DNA from: Schaalia georgiae DSM 6843
GTDB lineage: Bacteria; Actinomycetota; Actinomycetes; Actinomycetales; Actinomycetaceae
DNA: 64,000 nt
Direction of reading: 5' to 3'
Assembly: GCF_000429245.1 (NCBI RefSeq)
Contig: NZ_AUBM01000007.1
Location: 275,082-339,081, forward strand
Shown: positions 8,177-16,935 of the stretch, one piece after another
How the letters are laid out: every line of letters starts with the position of its first letter
Position numbering within the stretch: position 1 is the first letter of the stretch
Notes under the pieces: generated by a model
Told to the model about the DNA's origin: nothing
The model's input: only the letters and a program-made list of their open reading frames with translations
Databases searched by the model: none
Position numbers and translations under genes: made by a program

Positions 8177-9484
8177 GTGACATCCCCGAGCCTGCCACCG
8201 GCCGCGAAGGCGGCGGACACCACGCGCGACAACCCATGGCCGTTGCGCCGCCTCACGGAGAACATCAAGAAGTACGTCGACCGGATGTCGCCCTTGTGGG
8301 TGGAGGGACAGGTCGTTGAGTTCAAGCGCCGTCCGGGCGCGAAGATGCACTTCCTGACGCTGCGGGACCTTCAGACGGACACGTCGATGACGGTGACCGC
8401 CTGGGCGGGCGTCATGGACCAGGCCGGGGACGGCCTGCAAGAGGGCGCCCGCGTGGTGACGCGCGTGAAACCGGTGTTCTGGGAGCGCACGGGCCGGCTC
8501 AACCTGCAGGCCGCTGAGATCCATTTGCAGGGAGTCGGGAGCCTGCTCGCCCAGATCGAGGCCCTGCGCCAGCGCCTGGCCGCCGAGGGGCTCTTCAACG
8601 AGTCCCGCAAGAAGCCCCTCCCCTTCCTTCCGCGGGTGATCGGCCTGGTGTGCGGGCGCGCCGCGAAGGCGGAGGACGACGTGGTGGTCAACGCCTCGGA
8701 CCGTTGGCCGGGCGCGCGTTTCGAGATCCGCGAGGTCGCCGTCCAGGGGGACCGCTGCGTCGCCGAGGTGAGCGCCGCCCTGGCGGAACTGGACGCGGCG
8801 CCCGGGGTCGATGTCATCGTCATCGCGCGCGGCGGCGGCGCTGTGGAGGACCTGCTGCCCTTCTCCGACGAGGCGCTTGTGCGCGCGGTCGCGGCGGCCC
8901 GCACACCGGTGGTGTCGGCCATCGGGCACGAGGGCGACTGCCCGCTGCTGGATCTGGTCGCCGACTACCGCGCTTCGACGCCGACGGACGCGGCGCGCCG
9001 GATCGTGCCGGACCGCGCCCGTGAGCGCGAAGGAGTGGCCCAGGCGCTGGCCAGGATGCGCGGTGCGGTCGCGAACCGCATCGCGGCCGAGCGGAGTTCT
9101 CTGGCGCTGGTCGCCTCCAGGCCGGTGCTCACGGGCCCCGGCGCCATCGTCGATGGGTACCGGGCGGCGTTGGAGCGCCTGACCTCGTCGATGAACCAGG
9201 CGGTGGAGCGGCGCGTCAACACTGAGAAACAGCAGCTGACGCGTATGCGCGCGACACTGAGGGCACTGTCCCCGCAGGCGACCCTGGACCGCGGGTACGC
9301 GCTGCTGAAGACGCCGTCGGGGGCGCTGATCACCAGTTCCTCGGATGTGAAGAAGGGCGACCTCATCGAGGGGATCCTCGCTTCTGGCCGGATGGTCGCC
9401 CAAGTCGTGGGCGCGGCGCCCCCGGCCCCCCGCCCGGGCTCCGCGCCCCCCGGCGGCTCGGATCCCGCCGGCGCCCCGCGGTGA
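8177..9484 (+). CDS. xseA: Exodeoxyribonuclease VII large subunit
   Basis: The catalytic subunit of ExoVII, which degrades single-stranded DNA from both ends into oligonucleotides. Residues about 20-110 are the OB-fold nucleic-acid domain ([32 protein letters not shown]); the nuclease core follows with [15 protein letters not shown] and [24 protein letters not shown], the conserved H-D region; a long coiled coil and a small C-terminal segment (RGYALL) end it. I prefer the GTG at 8177; an in-frame GTG at 8159 adds six residues. xseB follows 64 bp downstream. Confidence 0.95.
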   Translation: MTSPSLPPAAKAADTTRDNPWPLRRLTENIKKYVDRMSPLWVEGQVVEFKRRPGAKMHFLTLRDLQTDTSMTVTAWAGVMDQAGDGLQEGARVVTRVKPVFWERTGRLNLQAAEIHLQGVGSLLAQIEALRQRLAAEGLFNESRKKPLPFLPRVIGLVCGRAAKAEDDVVVNASDRWPGARFEIREVAVQGDRCVAEVSAALAELDAAPGVDVIVIARGGGAVEDLLPFSDEALVRAVAAARTPVVSAIGHEGDCPLLDLVADYRASTPTDAARRIVPDRAREREGVAQALARMRGAVANRIAAERSSLALVASRPVLTGPGAIVDGYRAALERLTSSMNQAVERRVNTEKQQLTRMRATLRALSPQATLDRGYALLKTPSGALITSSSDVKKGDLIEGILASGRMVAQVVGAAPPAPRPGSAPPGGSDPAGAPR

Positions 9485-9548
9485 GCCCCTTACTATCGTC
9501 CCCATTCACAGCGGCTCCGCGCCAGCCGCGCCTCACGAAGGAGAATCC

Positions 9549-9770
9549 ATGACAGGCGAGAAACTGCCGGACCCCGCCAGCCTCGGTTACGAGGCGGCCC
9601 GCGACGAACTGGTGCAGATCGTGCGCGCCCTGGAGGGCGGACAGGCGCCCTTGGAGGACACCCTGGCCCTGTGGGAGCGCGGCGAGGCATTGGCCGCCCG
9701 GTGCTCGGCGATCCTCGACGGCGCGCAGGCCAGGCTGGAGAAGGCGGACCAGTCGGGCGAGCCCCAGTAG
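9549..9770 (+). CDS. xseB: Exodeoxyribonuclease VII small subunit
   Basis: A 73-residue helical-hairpin protein that binds the coiled coil of XseA. The family core is present: [20 protein letters not shown], then [19 protein letters not shown]. The ATG has AAGGAG six bases upstream. It is the second gene of an xseA-xseB pair, as in most bacteria. Confidence 0.95.
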   Translation: MTGEKLPDPASLGYEAARDELVQIVRALEGGQAPLEDTLALWERGEALAARCSAILDGAQARLEKADQSGEPQ

Positions 9771-10140
9771 CGCCCGGGCCCGCTGGACAGTGTCCGGCGC
9801 GTCCCGCTATGCCCAGCGCTTCCCCTCCACGTCCGGCGCTTCCCCGCCGTGCCCGGTGCGCGCCGTTCGACTCCCGCGACCGCGCCCGGGTCGAGGGTGC
9901 CTTCCCGCCGTGCCCGGTGCGCGCCCGCACCGAAGCGATGCGGCACCGCCCCGTCCCGTGGGCGCGGCCCCGCGCCCGAGCGCGCCCGGCAAAGGCAGGA
10001 CCGCCATAGCCGGTCCCCTCGCTTTCCACCAGGACAATTACCCGACATACCCGGGGGCGAGACACGCCACGGAATTGGCCTCGCGCGCGTTACAGTGGGT
10101 GGGTAGCGCCGTCGCTGGCGCCACCACCCTAGGAGGCCCC
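9771..10140. other. Intergenic region between xseB and the sugar kinase
   Basis: 370 bp with no supported gene; the open frame that runs into the kinase lacks a ribosome site and has shadow-like composition. It holds the direct repeat pair at 9836-9925 and, at its end, AGGAGG just before the kinase ATG. Confidence 0.6.
9836..9925. repeat. 29-nt direct repeat pair, offset 61 nt
   Basis: 9836-9864 and 9897-9925 match at 26 of 29 positions, with the last 22 bases (9843-9864, 9904-9925) identical. The two copies are separated by 32 bases. A partial third copy of the left end (GCGCTTCCCC) lies 20 bp earlier. Confidence 0.7.
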
Positions 10141-11073
10141 ATGGATCTGAGCACCACCCCCCACGTCCTCGCCATCGGCGAGGCACTCATCGATGTCGTA
10201 ATCACTCCCGAGCAGCCGGACTTCCCCCAGGAGATCCCCGGCGGCTCGCCCGCGAACGTGGCCCTGACCCTTGGGCGCCTCGGACGCCCGGTCGCCCTAT
10301 CGACGTGGATCGGCGCCGACGAGCGGGGGCGGCTCATCGAGTTCCACCTGCGCGACTCCGACGTGGAGATCACCCCGGAGTCCCGGGGGGCCTCCCGCAC
10401 CTCCACCGCCCTGGCGCGCCTCGACGCCCAGGGCCAGGCCTCCTACACCTTCGACCTCGAGTGGGCGCCCACGAGCCCCCTGCCCGTGAGCGACACCGCA
10501 GTGGTCGTCCAAGCGGGTTCGATCTCCTCCGTCATAGAACCGGGGGCCGCTGTGGTCCTCGAAGCCCTCGAGCGCTCCCGCGCGCACGCCCTGGTGGTCT
10601 TCGACCCGAACGCGCGCCCCTCGATCATGGGCGAACCCGCGCGCGCCCTCGCCACCATCGAGCGCTTCGTCGCCGTCTCCGACATCGTGAAGGTCTCGGA
10701 CGAGGACGTGGAGTGGCTGACGGACGGCGCCCCCCTGGAGGACACGATCGCGCGTTGGCTGGGCATGGGGCCCTCCATGGTCGTCGTCACCAGGGGCAAG
10801 CACGGCTCCTTGGCGGTCACGTCGTCGGGCGTGCGCCTGTCGAAGACCCCCAACGACGTCCCGGTGGTCGACACGGTGGGCGCGGGCGACTCGTTCACCG
10901 GTGGCATCATCGACGCGCTGTGGGAACTGGGTTTGACGGGCACTGGCGCTCGCGACGCCCTGCACAGCATCGACGAGGCATCGGTGGCGGCGATCCTGGA
11001 CCGGGCTAGCGCCGTGTCGGACGTGACCGTGTCGCGCGCGGGGGCGAACCCCCCGTGGAAGCACGAGCTCTGA
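10141..11073 (+). CDS. PfkB-family carbohydrate kinase, probable fructokinase
   Basis: A 310-residue ribokinase-fold sugar kinase. The N-terminal sugar-binding region reads IGEALIDVV and GGSPANVALTLGRLG; the C-terminal PfkB signature DTVGAGDSFTGGIIDAL holds the catalytic aspartate. The ATG at 10141 directly follows CTAGGAGGCCCC, which excludes the long in-frame extension upstream. It is monocistronic, with uppS convergent 28 bp away. Substrate is inferred: FrcK-type fructokinases share the GEALID and AGSPAN motifs, but other hexoses are possible. Confidence 0.9.
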   Translation: MDLSTTPHVLAIGEALIDVVITPEQPDFPQEIPGGSPANVALTLGRLGRPVALSTWIGADERGRLIEFHLRDSDVEITPESRGASRTSTALARLDAQGQASYTFDLEWAPTSPLPVSDTAVVVQAGSISSVIEPGAAVVLEALERSRAHALVVFDPNARPSIMGEPARALATIERFVAVSDIVKVSDEDVEWLTDGAPLEDTIARWLGMGPSMVVVTRGKHGSLAVTSSGVRLSKTPNDVPVVDTVGAGDSFTGGIIDALWELGLTGTGARDALHSIDEASVAAILDRASAVSDVTVSRAGANPPWKHEL

Positions 11074-11101
11074 GCACGCCCCGTGCCTGGCGGCCCGGCC
11101 C

Positions 11102-11863
11102 TCAGCGGCCGAGCCGCCTTTCGCGCTGGGCGTAGGAGCGCAGGGCGCGCAGGAAGTCGACGCGCCGGAAGTCCGGCCAGTACACCTCGCAGAAGTAGTA
11201 CTCCGAGTGCACTGACTGCCAGAGCATGAACCCGGAGAGGCGCTGCTCCCCGGACGTGCGGATGACGAGGTCGGGGTCGGGCTGGTCCTTCGTGTACAGG
11301 TGGGAGGCGATGTCCTGGTCAGTGAAGGACTCGGCGACCTCGGCGAGGCTGCGCCCCGCGGCAGCGGCCTCGCGCATCATCGCGCGCACCGCCTCAGTGA
11401 TCTCATGGCGCCCGCCGTACCCGACTGCGATATTGACCTTCATCCCCTCCCTGCCCGCGGTCGCCTCGATGGAGCGGGTGAGGTCAGCGGCGACCCCGTC
11501 CGGCAGCAGCGAGAGGTCTCCAACGATCGCCAGTCGCCACGCCCCCTGTTTCGCCAGGGCCTCCACGGCCTCGCAGATGATCCGCAGCAGTTCGCCGAGC
11601 TCATCGGCGTCGCGGGAGAGGTTGTCGGTGGAGAGCAGCCACAGGGTGACGATGCCCACTCCGGCGTCGTTCGCCCACCCCAGGAACTCGCTGATCTTAC
11701 CGGCCCCCGCCCGGTGCCCCTGCGAGGCGGGCGCCCCCAGGGACTTCGCCCACCGCCGGTTCCCGTCCAGGATGACGCCGATGTGCGCGGGGATCGGGGC
11801 GGTGGCGAGTTCCGCGCGGAGACGACGCTCGTAAATGTCGTAGAGCATGTTCCACTGGGCCAT
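11102..11863 (-). CDS. uppS: Isoprenyl transferase (cis-prenyl diphosphate synthase)
   Basis: Condenses IPP units in cis to make the polyprenyl diphosphate used as lipid carrier for peptidoglycan and surface polysaccharide. Catalytic D33 is in GVILDGNRRWAK; the C-terminal RTSGE and the aromatic SEYYFCEVYWPDF are also present. I start at ATG 11863 (GAGGAA five bases before), giving 253 residues; a longer start at 11890 is possible. Actinobacteria often have two such enzymes, so chain length (short Z-FPP or long) cannot be assigned. It is divergent from the hemolysin III gene. Confidence 0.92.
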   Translation of the reverse strand: MAQWNMLYDIYERRLRAELATAPIPAHIGVILDGNRRWAKSLGAPASQGHRAGAGKISEFLGWANDAGVGIVTLWLLSTDNLSRDADELGELLRIICEAVEALAKQGAWRLAIVGDLSLLPDGVAADLTRSIEATAGREGMKVNIAVGYGGRHEITEAVRAMMREAAAAGRSLAEVAESFTDQDIASHLYTKDQPDPDLVIRTSGEQRLSGFMLWQSVHSEYYFCEVYWPDFRRVDFLRALRSYAQRERRLGR

Positions 11864-11985
11864 GGCTTCCTCGTTCCTCCGGTGGCGCACCGGTGAGCTG
11901 GTCGAATACGCTCAACGGCAAGTTTATCCGCTCACCACGCTCGACGCGTCAAGTGGAGCGCAGGCGGAACGGGCACGACGAAGAA

Positions 11986-12017
11986 CCTACGCTATAGTAA
12001 CCTACGGTATCGTAAGT
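11986..12017 (+). promoter_or_regulatory. Tandem dyad upstream of the hemolysin III gene
   Basis: Two 15-bp near-copies lie back to back: CCTACGCTATAGTAA (11986-12000) and CCTACGGTATCGTAA (12001-12015), 13 of 15 identical. The second is itself a dyad, ACCTACG-GTAT-CGTAAGT (12000-12017). TATAGT in the first copy could be a -10 element. This looks like an operator for a dimeric repressor. GGTATCGTAA recurs exactly at 60862-60871. Confidence 0.5.
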
Positions 12018-12043
12018 GATGGTTTCCGCCACGAGGAGGCTCC

Positions 12044-12727
12044 ATGGACATCGCGTCGCTCAAGCCCACGCAGTGGGTGCAAGGCCAACTGGTCGTCATC
12101 AAGCCCAAGCTGCGCGGATGGCTCCACCTGGGGGCCACCCCACTGTCGCTCGCCGCCTCCATCGCGCTGGTGTGCCTGGCGCCGACATCGGCGACCCGGT
12201 GGGGCTCAGCCGTCTACCTGGTGGCCTCGCTGTTCCTCTTCGGAGTGTCGGCGGCCTACCACCGCTTCTACTGGGCGCCCAAGTGGGAGACCATGTGGAG
12301 CCGCTTGGACCACTCGAACATCTTCCTCCTCATCGCGGGCACCTACACGCCCCTCACCATCGCCCTGCTGTCGCGCCACGATGCCACCGTCCTGCTCGGC
12401 ATCGTCTGGGGGGGCGCGGCGGCCGGCATCCTCGTCAACCTGTTCTGGCCGTCCGCGCCGCGCTGGTTCAAGACCGCCATCTACGTGGCACTGGGGTGGG
12501 TGGCCGTGTGGTACCTGCCGCAACTGTGGCGGAGCGGGGGGCCCGCTGTCGTCTGGCTGGTCTTCGCGGGGGGAGTGCTGTACACGATCGGCGCCGTCGT
12601 CTACGGGACGAAGAAACCCGACCCCTCCCCCACGTGGTTCGGGTTCCATGAGATCTTCCACGCCTTCACCGTCGCGGCCTGGGCGTGCCACTGCGTCGCC
12701 GTCTACCTGGCGGTGCTGAACGCCTGA
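12044..12727 (+). CDS. Hemolysin III family membrane protein (TrhA/PAQR fold)
   Basis: A 227-residue inner-membrane protein with seven predicted helices. The family histidine and acidic set is visible: SAAYHRFYW, RLDHSNIFLLIAGTYTP and HEIFHAF near the end, which resemble the metal-site residues of PAQR receptors. Homologues in bacteria (YqfA/TrhA) affect membrane lipid homeostasis; the name hemolysin is historical. ATG at 12044 follows GAGGAGGCTCC. Its promoter carries the dyads at 11986-12017, suggesting control by a local or distant repressor. Confidence 0.92.
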   Translation: MDIASLKPTQWVQGQLVVIKPKLRGWLHLGATPLSLAASIALVCLAPTSATRWGSAVYLVASLFLFGVSAAYHRFYWAPKWETMWSRLDHSNIFLLIAGTYTPLTIALLSRHDATVLLGIVWGGAAAGILVNLFWPSAPRWFKTAIYVALGWVAVWYLPQLWRSGGPAVVWLVFAGGVLYTIGAVVYGTKKPDPSPTWFGFHEIFHAFTVAAWACHCVAVYLAVLNA

Positions 12728-12795
12728 TTTGATAAAATGGTCAGGAATCGCGTCGGCGCCCTGGGCGCCGACCCCTTTTATCTTTGGAGGTTCCC

Positions 12796-13275
12796 ATGGC
12801 CGACACTCAGTGGCTCACGCAGGCGCAGTACGACCTGCTGGCCAACGAGCTCAAGGAGCGCATCGAGGTCAAGCGCCCCGAGATCGCTCGGCTCATCGAC
12901 GCGGCGCGCCAGGAGGGCGACCTGCGCGAGAACGGCGGCTACCACGCCGCCCGCAATGAGCAATCCATGAACGAGACCCGCATCCAGGCACTCCAGGAGA
13001 TGCTGGAGCACGCCGAGGTGGGCGAGACCCCCGCGGACGACGGCATCGTCGAGCCCGGGATGGTGGTGACCGCACTGGTCGCGGGACGCGAGCAGACCTT
13101 CCTGCTCGGCTCCCGAGACGCGGGGGGCGACCTGGGCATCCAGGTCTTCTCCACACAGGCGCCCCTGGGGGCAGCGGTCATCGGCCACAAGGCGGGCGAC
13201 ACAATCGAGTTCGAGGCACCCACCGGCCGGATGATCGAGGTGGAGATCCTCGGCGCCAAGCCTTTCAAGGGCTGA
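12796..13275 (+). CDS. greA: Transcription elongation factor GreA
   Basis: Rescues backtracked RNA polymerase by stimulating transcript cleavage through its secondary channel. The N-terminal coiled coil (residues 1-75) carries the acidic tip sequence EGDLRENGGYHAARN; the C-terminal FKBP-like domain ends MIEVEILGAKPF. 159 residues, normal length. The ATG at 12796 follows TTTGGAGGTTCCC. A perfect 18-bp hairpin terminator lies 63 bp after the stop. The downstream gene is convergent. Confidence 0.97.
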   Translation: MADTQWLTQAQYDLLANELKERIEVKRPEIARLIDAARQEGDLRENGGYHAARNEQSMNETRIQALQEMLEHAEVGETPADDGIVEPGMVVTALVAGREQTFLLGSRDAGGDLGIQVFSTQAPLGAAVIGHKAGDTIEFEAPTGRMIEVEILGAKPFKG

Positions 13276-13337
13276 CCCGCGCCGCGCCCGGATCCGAGGT
13301 CGGGGAGGATCCTCAGGCGCACAAGGCAGCACAACAG

Positions 13338-13378
13338 CACTGTTTGGGGCCGCGCTTCTGGCGCGGCCCCAAACAGTG
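13338..13378. terminator. Strong bidirectional terminator between greA and the AI-2E transporter gene
   Basis: An exact 18-bp inverted repeat (13338-13355 and 13361-13378) with a five-base loop, TTCTG. The core is GTTTGGGGCCGCGC and its complement, so the stem ends in A-T pairs on each side, giving a short T-run on both strands. It separates two convergent genes. Confidence 0.85.
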
Positions 13379-13410
13379 CGATCCCTCCGCGCCCTCCGGC
13401 GCTTCCCAGG

Positions 13411-14868
13411 TCAGTCCGTCTCCTCCGCGCCGCCCGCGGCCTCCGCATCGGCCGGGTCCGGATACTCCTCGACGATGGTCGGCGCGGCACCATCGGACGC
13501 TTCCACTGCGACGGGCTCGTCGGCAGCGGCCTCAGTGGCCTCCGCGGCAGCCTCGGCCCCCTGCTGCTGGGCCAGCGCACGGGTGTCGGGCTTGCCGATG
13601 TAGGTGTTGGCGATCATCTGCTCGAGCATTCCGGGGGGCCCGCCCGGGCGGTCCGCCTGGGTCGCCAGTTGCGGCATCGGGTCGTAGCCGTGCAGGTACA
13701 GGACCGTCGCATTGATGAAAGCCGCGATCGGGACGCCGAAGACTGCCCCCGCGATACCGCCCACGGAACCGGCCGCAGTGATGACGAGCATCACGGCAAC
13801 GGGGTGCAGGGATACGGCGCTGGACATCATGAAGGGCTGGAGCAGGTTGGACTCGACCTGCTGGACGACCAGGATGATCACGAGCATGATGACCGCCGAA
13901 GTCGCCCCCTTGTAGACCAGCGCCACCAGGACGGCGATGGCGCCGGACGCCAGGGCGCCGACGATGGGCACGAAGGCGGCGAAGAAGGTGATGACGGCGA
14001 TCGGCACCACCATCGGCATCCCCAGGAAGAACGCGCCCAGCGAAATGCCGATCGCGTCAATGGCCGCCACTTGGATCTGGGTGCGCACGTATGACCCCAG
14101 GGTGACCCAGCCGCGGATCGCGGACTCGTGCAGTGGGACGCGGGCGGGGGCCGGGAGCAGCCGGACGACCCACAGCCAGATCGAACGCCCGTCCTTGAGG
14201 AAGAAGAACAGGCAGAACAGCATCGTCAAGCCGGAGGTGACCAGCGAGAGCAGTGAGGACGTGATCGACAGCGCCCCGGTCGCCAGCGATTGCTTGTTCG
14301 AGTTGACCCACTCGATCAACTCCGTGCGCATCTGGTTCACGAAGTTGTTGATCACGGTGGTGTCCACCTTGATAGGGCCGTGCTCCAGCCAATCGACCAG
14401 CTGCTTGACGCCGGACGTCGCTTGATCGACCAGCAGCGGCACTTGTTCGACGATCTGGTTGGTCGCCTGGGACAGGGCCGCGACGAACACGACGAAGAAC
14501 AGCAGCAGGCCCACAGTGGCGGCCAGGGCCGGCGGGAAGTGGAGCCGGCGGCGCAGCCACTCGACCAGGGGTTGCAGGAATACCGCGATCGCCAGCGCGA
14601 TCGCGACGGGCAGGAGGACCTCCTGGAGGCGCGACCCCAGCCAGACGATGCCGGCGACCACGGCGATGACCACGACGACGCGCCAGGAGACCGCAGCGCC
14701 CACGCGCAGCGTGCGGGGCACCGAGGCGACGATGTCCTTCTCCACCTCGTCCTCGCGCTCAACGCGTGGTGGCGCCGGTCGCGACTCCTCCCGGGACGGG
14801 CGCAGCGCTGTTATGCGCGCGACGAAGTCGCTGATGCTCCACCTGGTGGAGCCGTGGTTCTCACTCAC
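13411..14868 (-). CDS. AI-2E family transporter (membrane permease)
   Basis: A 485-residue permease of the PF01594 (YdiK/TqsA/PerM) family. Eight or so hydrophobic segments lie between residues about 60 and 395, including SWRVVVVIAVVAGIVWLG, FPPALAATVGLLLFFVVF and the conserved pair MPMVVPIAVITFFAAFVPIVG... VGGIAGAVFGVP. The last ~75 residues are an acidic Ala/Glu-rich tail. GTG at 14868 has GAGGAG nine bases upstream; a frame running further upstream is not supported. The substrate is unknown: the family includes AI-2 exporters and ion antiporters. Confidence 0.88.
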   Translation of the reverse strand: MSENHGSTRWSISDFVARITALRPSREESRPAPPRVEREDEVEKDIVASVPRTLRVGAAVSWRVVVVIAVVAGIVWLGSRLQEVLLPVAIALAIAVFLQPLVEWLRRRLHFPPALAATVGLLLFFVVFVAALSQATNQIVEQVPLLVDQATSGVKQLVDWLEHGPIKVDTTVINNFVNQMRTELIEWVNSNKQSLATGALSITSSLLSLVTSGLTMLFCLFFFLKDGRSIWLWVVRLLPAPARVPLHESAIRGWVTLGSYVRTQIQVAAIDAIGISLGAFFLGMPMVVPIAVITFFAAFVPIVGALASGAIAVLVALVYKGATSAVIMLVIILVVQQVESNLLQPFMMSSAVSLHPVAVMLVITAAGSVGGIAGAVFGVPIAAFINATVLYLHGYDPMPQLATQADRPGGPPGMLEQMIANTYIGKPDTRALAQQQGAEAAAEATEAAADEPVAVEASDGAAPTIVEEYPDPADAEAAGGAEETD

Positions 14869-15009
14869 TCTGCTCTCCTCATAGCCGACTGGGTAAAGAC
14901 TACCGCCCGCGGGCTCGGGCACGCTCCCGCGCCGCGCCCGCACCGTAGTCGCGGATCCCACCCTTCGCCACGTGTGGCCCGCATCGCGTAGGAGTGGTGG
15001 AATGGGCCC

Positions 15010-15627
15010 GTGGAACTTTTCAACGCACTCCCCTCCTCCCCCATCCTCTCCCCCCGCCACGCGGTGCTGGGCACCCCGATCGATGCCGCGCCGGCGGACG
15101 GGCAGCAGGTCGCCTACTTCGCCGCCGGGTGCTTCTGGGGGGTGGAGAAGGCGATGTGGAGCGCTCCGGGTGTCATCGCGACCGCCACCGGGTACATGGG
15201 CGGGCACCGCCCCAGTCCCTCCTACGAGCAGGTGTGCGCCCACGGCACCGGGCACGCCGAGGCCGTGCGGGTCGTGTTCGACGCGGCGGCCGCCCCCTTC
15301 GGGCAGCTGGTCGCGCTGTTCTTCGAGATCCACGATCCGACGCAGGCCGACGGACAGGGCAACGACCTGGGGGACCAGTACCGGAGCGCGATATGGACGA
15401 CCACTGCGGATCAGTTCGACATCGCCTCGCGCACCCGCGACGCGTTCCAGCACGAGCTCACCGCACACGGCTTCGGCACGATCACGACATCCATCGCCCC
15501 CGCCCCCGCCAGCGACTCCCCTAGGCGCTTCTGGTTCGCCGAGGAGCACCACCAGCAGTACCTCGCCAAGAATCCGGGCGGCTACGAGTGCCACGCGCGC
15601 ACGGGACTGGCCTGTCCGGCTCTCTGA
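15010..15627 (+). CDS. msrA: Peptide-methionine (S)-S-oxide reductase
   Basis: Repairs oxidised methionine (S-sulfoxide form) in proteins and free in the cytosol. Catalytic C41 is in AAGCFWGVE; downstream GYMGG, FEIHDPTQ and QYRSAIW are family marks. C194 (GYECHA) and C202 (LACPAL) near the C-terminus are the probable resolving cysteines reduced by thioredoxin. The first codon is a GTG at 15010. 205 residues, typical. It diverges from the AI-2E transporter gene. Confidence 0.96.
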   Translation: MELFNALPSSPILSPRHAVLGTPIDAAPADGQQVAYFAAGCFWGVEKAMWSAPGVIATATGYMGGHRPSPSYEQVCAHGTGHAEAVRVVFDAAAAPFGQLVALFFEIHDPTQADGQGNDLGDQYRSAIWTTTADQFDIASRTRDAFQHELTAHGFGTITTSIAPAPASDSPRRFWFAEEHHQQYLAKNPGGYECHARTGLACPAL

Positions 15628-15817
15628 CGAGGCGGGCGCCGGTCCGCGGCGCTCCCCTCCGGGCCTGGGCGGAACGCGGTCCTTCAAACCTGGTGCCCCA
15701 CTCCCCTGCGCGCCCGTGTGGAACACGGCCCCAGCAGCGGATGCGCTGGCGCCCGGCTCGCCCCCTTTCCAGGTCCAACAGCGTTCCATTGACGGATCGA
15801 GGCGCCCGCCCTATCAT

Positions 15818-15844
15818 ATGAATGAACATATTCCATTCATTCAT
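15818..15844 (+). promoter_or_regulatory. Operator dyad upstream of the TetR gene
   Basis: ATGAATGA (15818-15825) and TCATTCAT (15837-15844) form a dyad 19 bp upstream of the regulator's GTG, with an extra overlapping half-site at 15833-15840. The same half-sites frame the promoter of the small membrane protein at 16487-16518. This pairing points to one regulator acting on both, including itself. Confidence 0.7.
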
Positions 15845-15862
15845 TCACCCAAGGAGGGCACC

Positions 15863-16429
15863 GTGGTCGACAAGCGCGAGGCGCTCAAACGCGCCGCGCA
15901 CCAGATGTTCTCCCAGAAGGGCTACAAGGCGACGAGCATTGCGCAGATCGCCGCCAGGGCCCACGTGGCGGTCGGGAGCTTCTACAACTACTTCCCCTCG
16001 AAGGAGGCCATCTTCCTCGAGGTCTACATCGAGGAGAACAACCGCGCCCGCCAGCAGATGATCGAGACGATCGACTGGGAGGCCGACCCCATCACGATCA
16101 CCGGGGACCTGTTCGACCAAGTGCGCACAGGAGTACGGGACAATCGGATCCTCGCCGAGTGGGGCAACCCGGCGCTCTCCGGGACACTGCACGCCCACTT
16201 CCAATCGGAGGCGCGCGAGGAGGACTACCCCTTCCACCAATTCCTCATCACCACCATCGCGGCCAAACTGGCCGACGCCGGTTTCGACGAGGCTGCGGTC
16301 GCACGCCTCCTCAACGTCTACCGGCTCGTCTACTTCATGGACACGCACATCACCGAAAGCGACTTCCCCGGATTCGACGAGGCGCTCGAAACACTGATCA
16401 CACACTTCGTCAAAGGCGTTTTCGCCTAG
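15863..16429 (+). CDS. TetR-family transcriptional regulator
   Basis: A 188-residue one-component repressor. The N-terminal helix-turn-helix is clear: FSQKGYKATSIAQIAARAHV then AVGSFYNYFPSKEAIF (residues about 13-50). The remainder is an all-helical ligand and dimer domain ending THFVKGVFA. GTG at 15863 follows AAGGAGGGCACC. ATGAATGA dyads sit before this gene and before the next one, so it most likely represses itself and the membrane protein at 16538. The ligand is unknown. Confidence 0.93.
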   Translation: MVDKREALKRAAHQMFSQKGYKATSIAQIAARAHVAVGSFYNYFPSKEAIFLEVYIEENNRARQQMIETIDWEADPITITGDLFDQVRTGVRDNRILAEWGNPALSGTLHAHFQSEAREEDYPFHQFLITTIAAKLADAGFDEAAVARLLNVYRLVYFMDTHITESDFPGFDEALETLITHFVKGVFA

Positions 16430-16486
16430 CGGAGCGCCAGACCCAGGAACGCCCCGGCCCCTCACCACACATTCACAGCACACCCA

Positions 16487-16518
16487 AATGAATGAATCTC
16501 AGTATATACTCATTCATT
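16487..16518 (+). promoter_or_regulatory. Operator dyad over the promoter of the small membrane protein gene
   Basis: AATGAATGA (16487-16495) and TCATTCATT (16510-16518) are exact complements with a 14-nt spacer. TATACT at 16505-16510, inside the dyad, is a good -10 hexamer, so a bound repressor would cover the promoter. Half-sites match those at 15818-15844. Confidence 0.75.
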
Positions 16519-16537
16519 GCGACGAAAGGAACGAACA

Positions 16538-16867
16538 ATGAGCCTCGCACTCTCCGGGCGCTCCATCCTCGGCATTGCCATCGCGGCGATCGGCGTCCTC
16601 ACCATGGCCTGGGGCACCACCCAGGCCGCCCAGGACTTCGAGGGGTTCAAGACCCTCGAGCTCGGCGGGATGATAGCCCTCGCCACGGGCCTGTGCCTGG
16701 TTTCCGAAGTCCCCACAGCCCTCCAGATCGGCGGGATCTGGATGGCGGCCGCGGCGAGCGCCGCGTATATCTTCACACTGCCCAACTGGGAGTTCCTGCT
16801 CCAGATGATGAGCGTGGTCCCGGTGGTGGCCCTCGCCGTGTGGATCACCACCCTGCTGGCGGATTAG
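16538..16867 (+). CDS. Small four-helix membrane protein, TetR-controlled
   Basis: A 109-residue protein of unknown family with four hydrophobic segments: about residues 8-28 (SILGIAIAAIGVLTMAWGTT), 36-55, 60-80 and 84-107. The ATG at 16538 follows AAAGGAACGAACA. It has no recognised motif; size and topology are like small efflux or membrane-stress proteins. Its only strong context is the upstream operator shared with the adjacent TetR regulator. A GC-rich hairpin follows the stop. Confidence 0.8.
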   Translation: MSLALSGRSILGIAIAAIGVLTMAWGTTQAAQDFEGFKTLELGGMIALATGLCLVSEVPTALQIGGIWMAAAASAAYIFTLPNWEFLLQMMSVVPVVALAVWITTLLAD

Positions 16868-16880
16868 GGGCGGACACAAC

Positions 16881-16914
16881 GGCGCCGCCGCGCGGGTTTC
16901 CGCGCGGCGGCGCC
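16881..16914. terminator. GC-rich hairpin between convergent genes
   Basis: GGCGCCGCCGCGCG (16881-16894) and CGCGCGGCGGCGCC (16901-16914) pair perfectly with a six-base loop. There is no T-run, so it is a terminator-like hairpin rather than a textbook one. It separates the membrane protein gene from the convergent FKBP gene. Confidence 0.65.
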
Positions 16915-16935
16915 GGGGCGCACTGTTCACAGCGC

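Noticed and set aside
13411..15789. Extension of the AI-2E transporter to 792 residues
   Set aside because: The extra 300 residues run antisense through msrA and low-complexity sequence; GTG 14868 has a good ribosome site and starts a normal-length family member.
14972..16429. 485-codon frame that would fuse msrA-region sequence to the TetR protein
   Set aside because: Upstream part is an out-of-frame shadow of msrA; the TetR domain begins at GTG 15863 with AAGGAGG and an operator before it.
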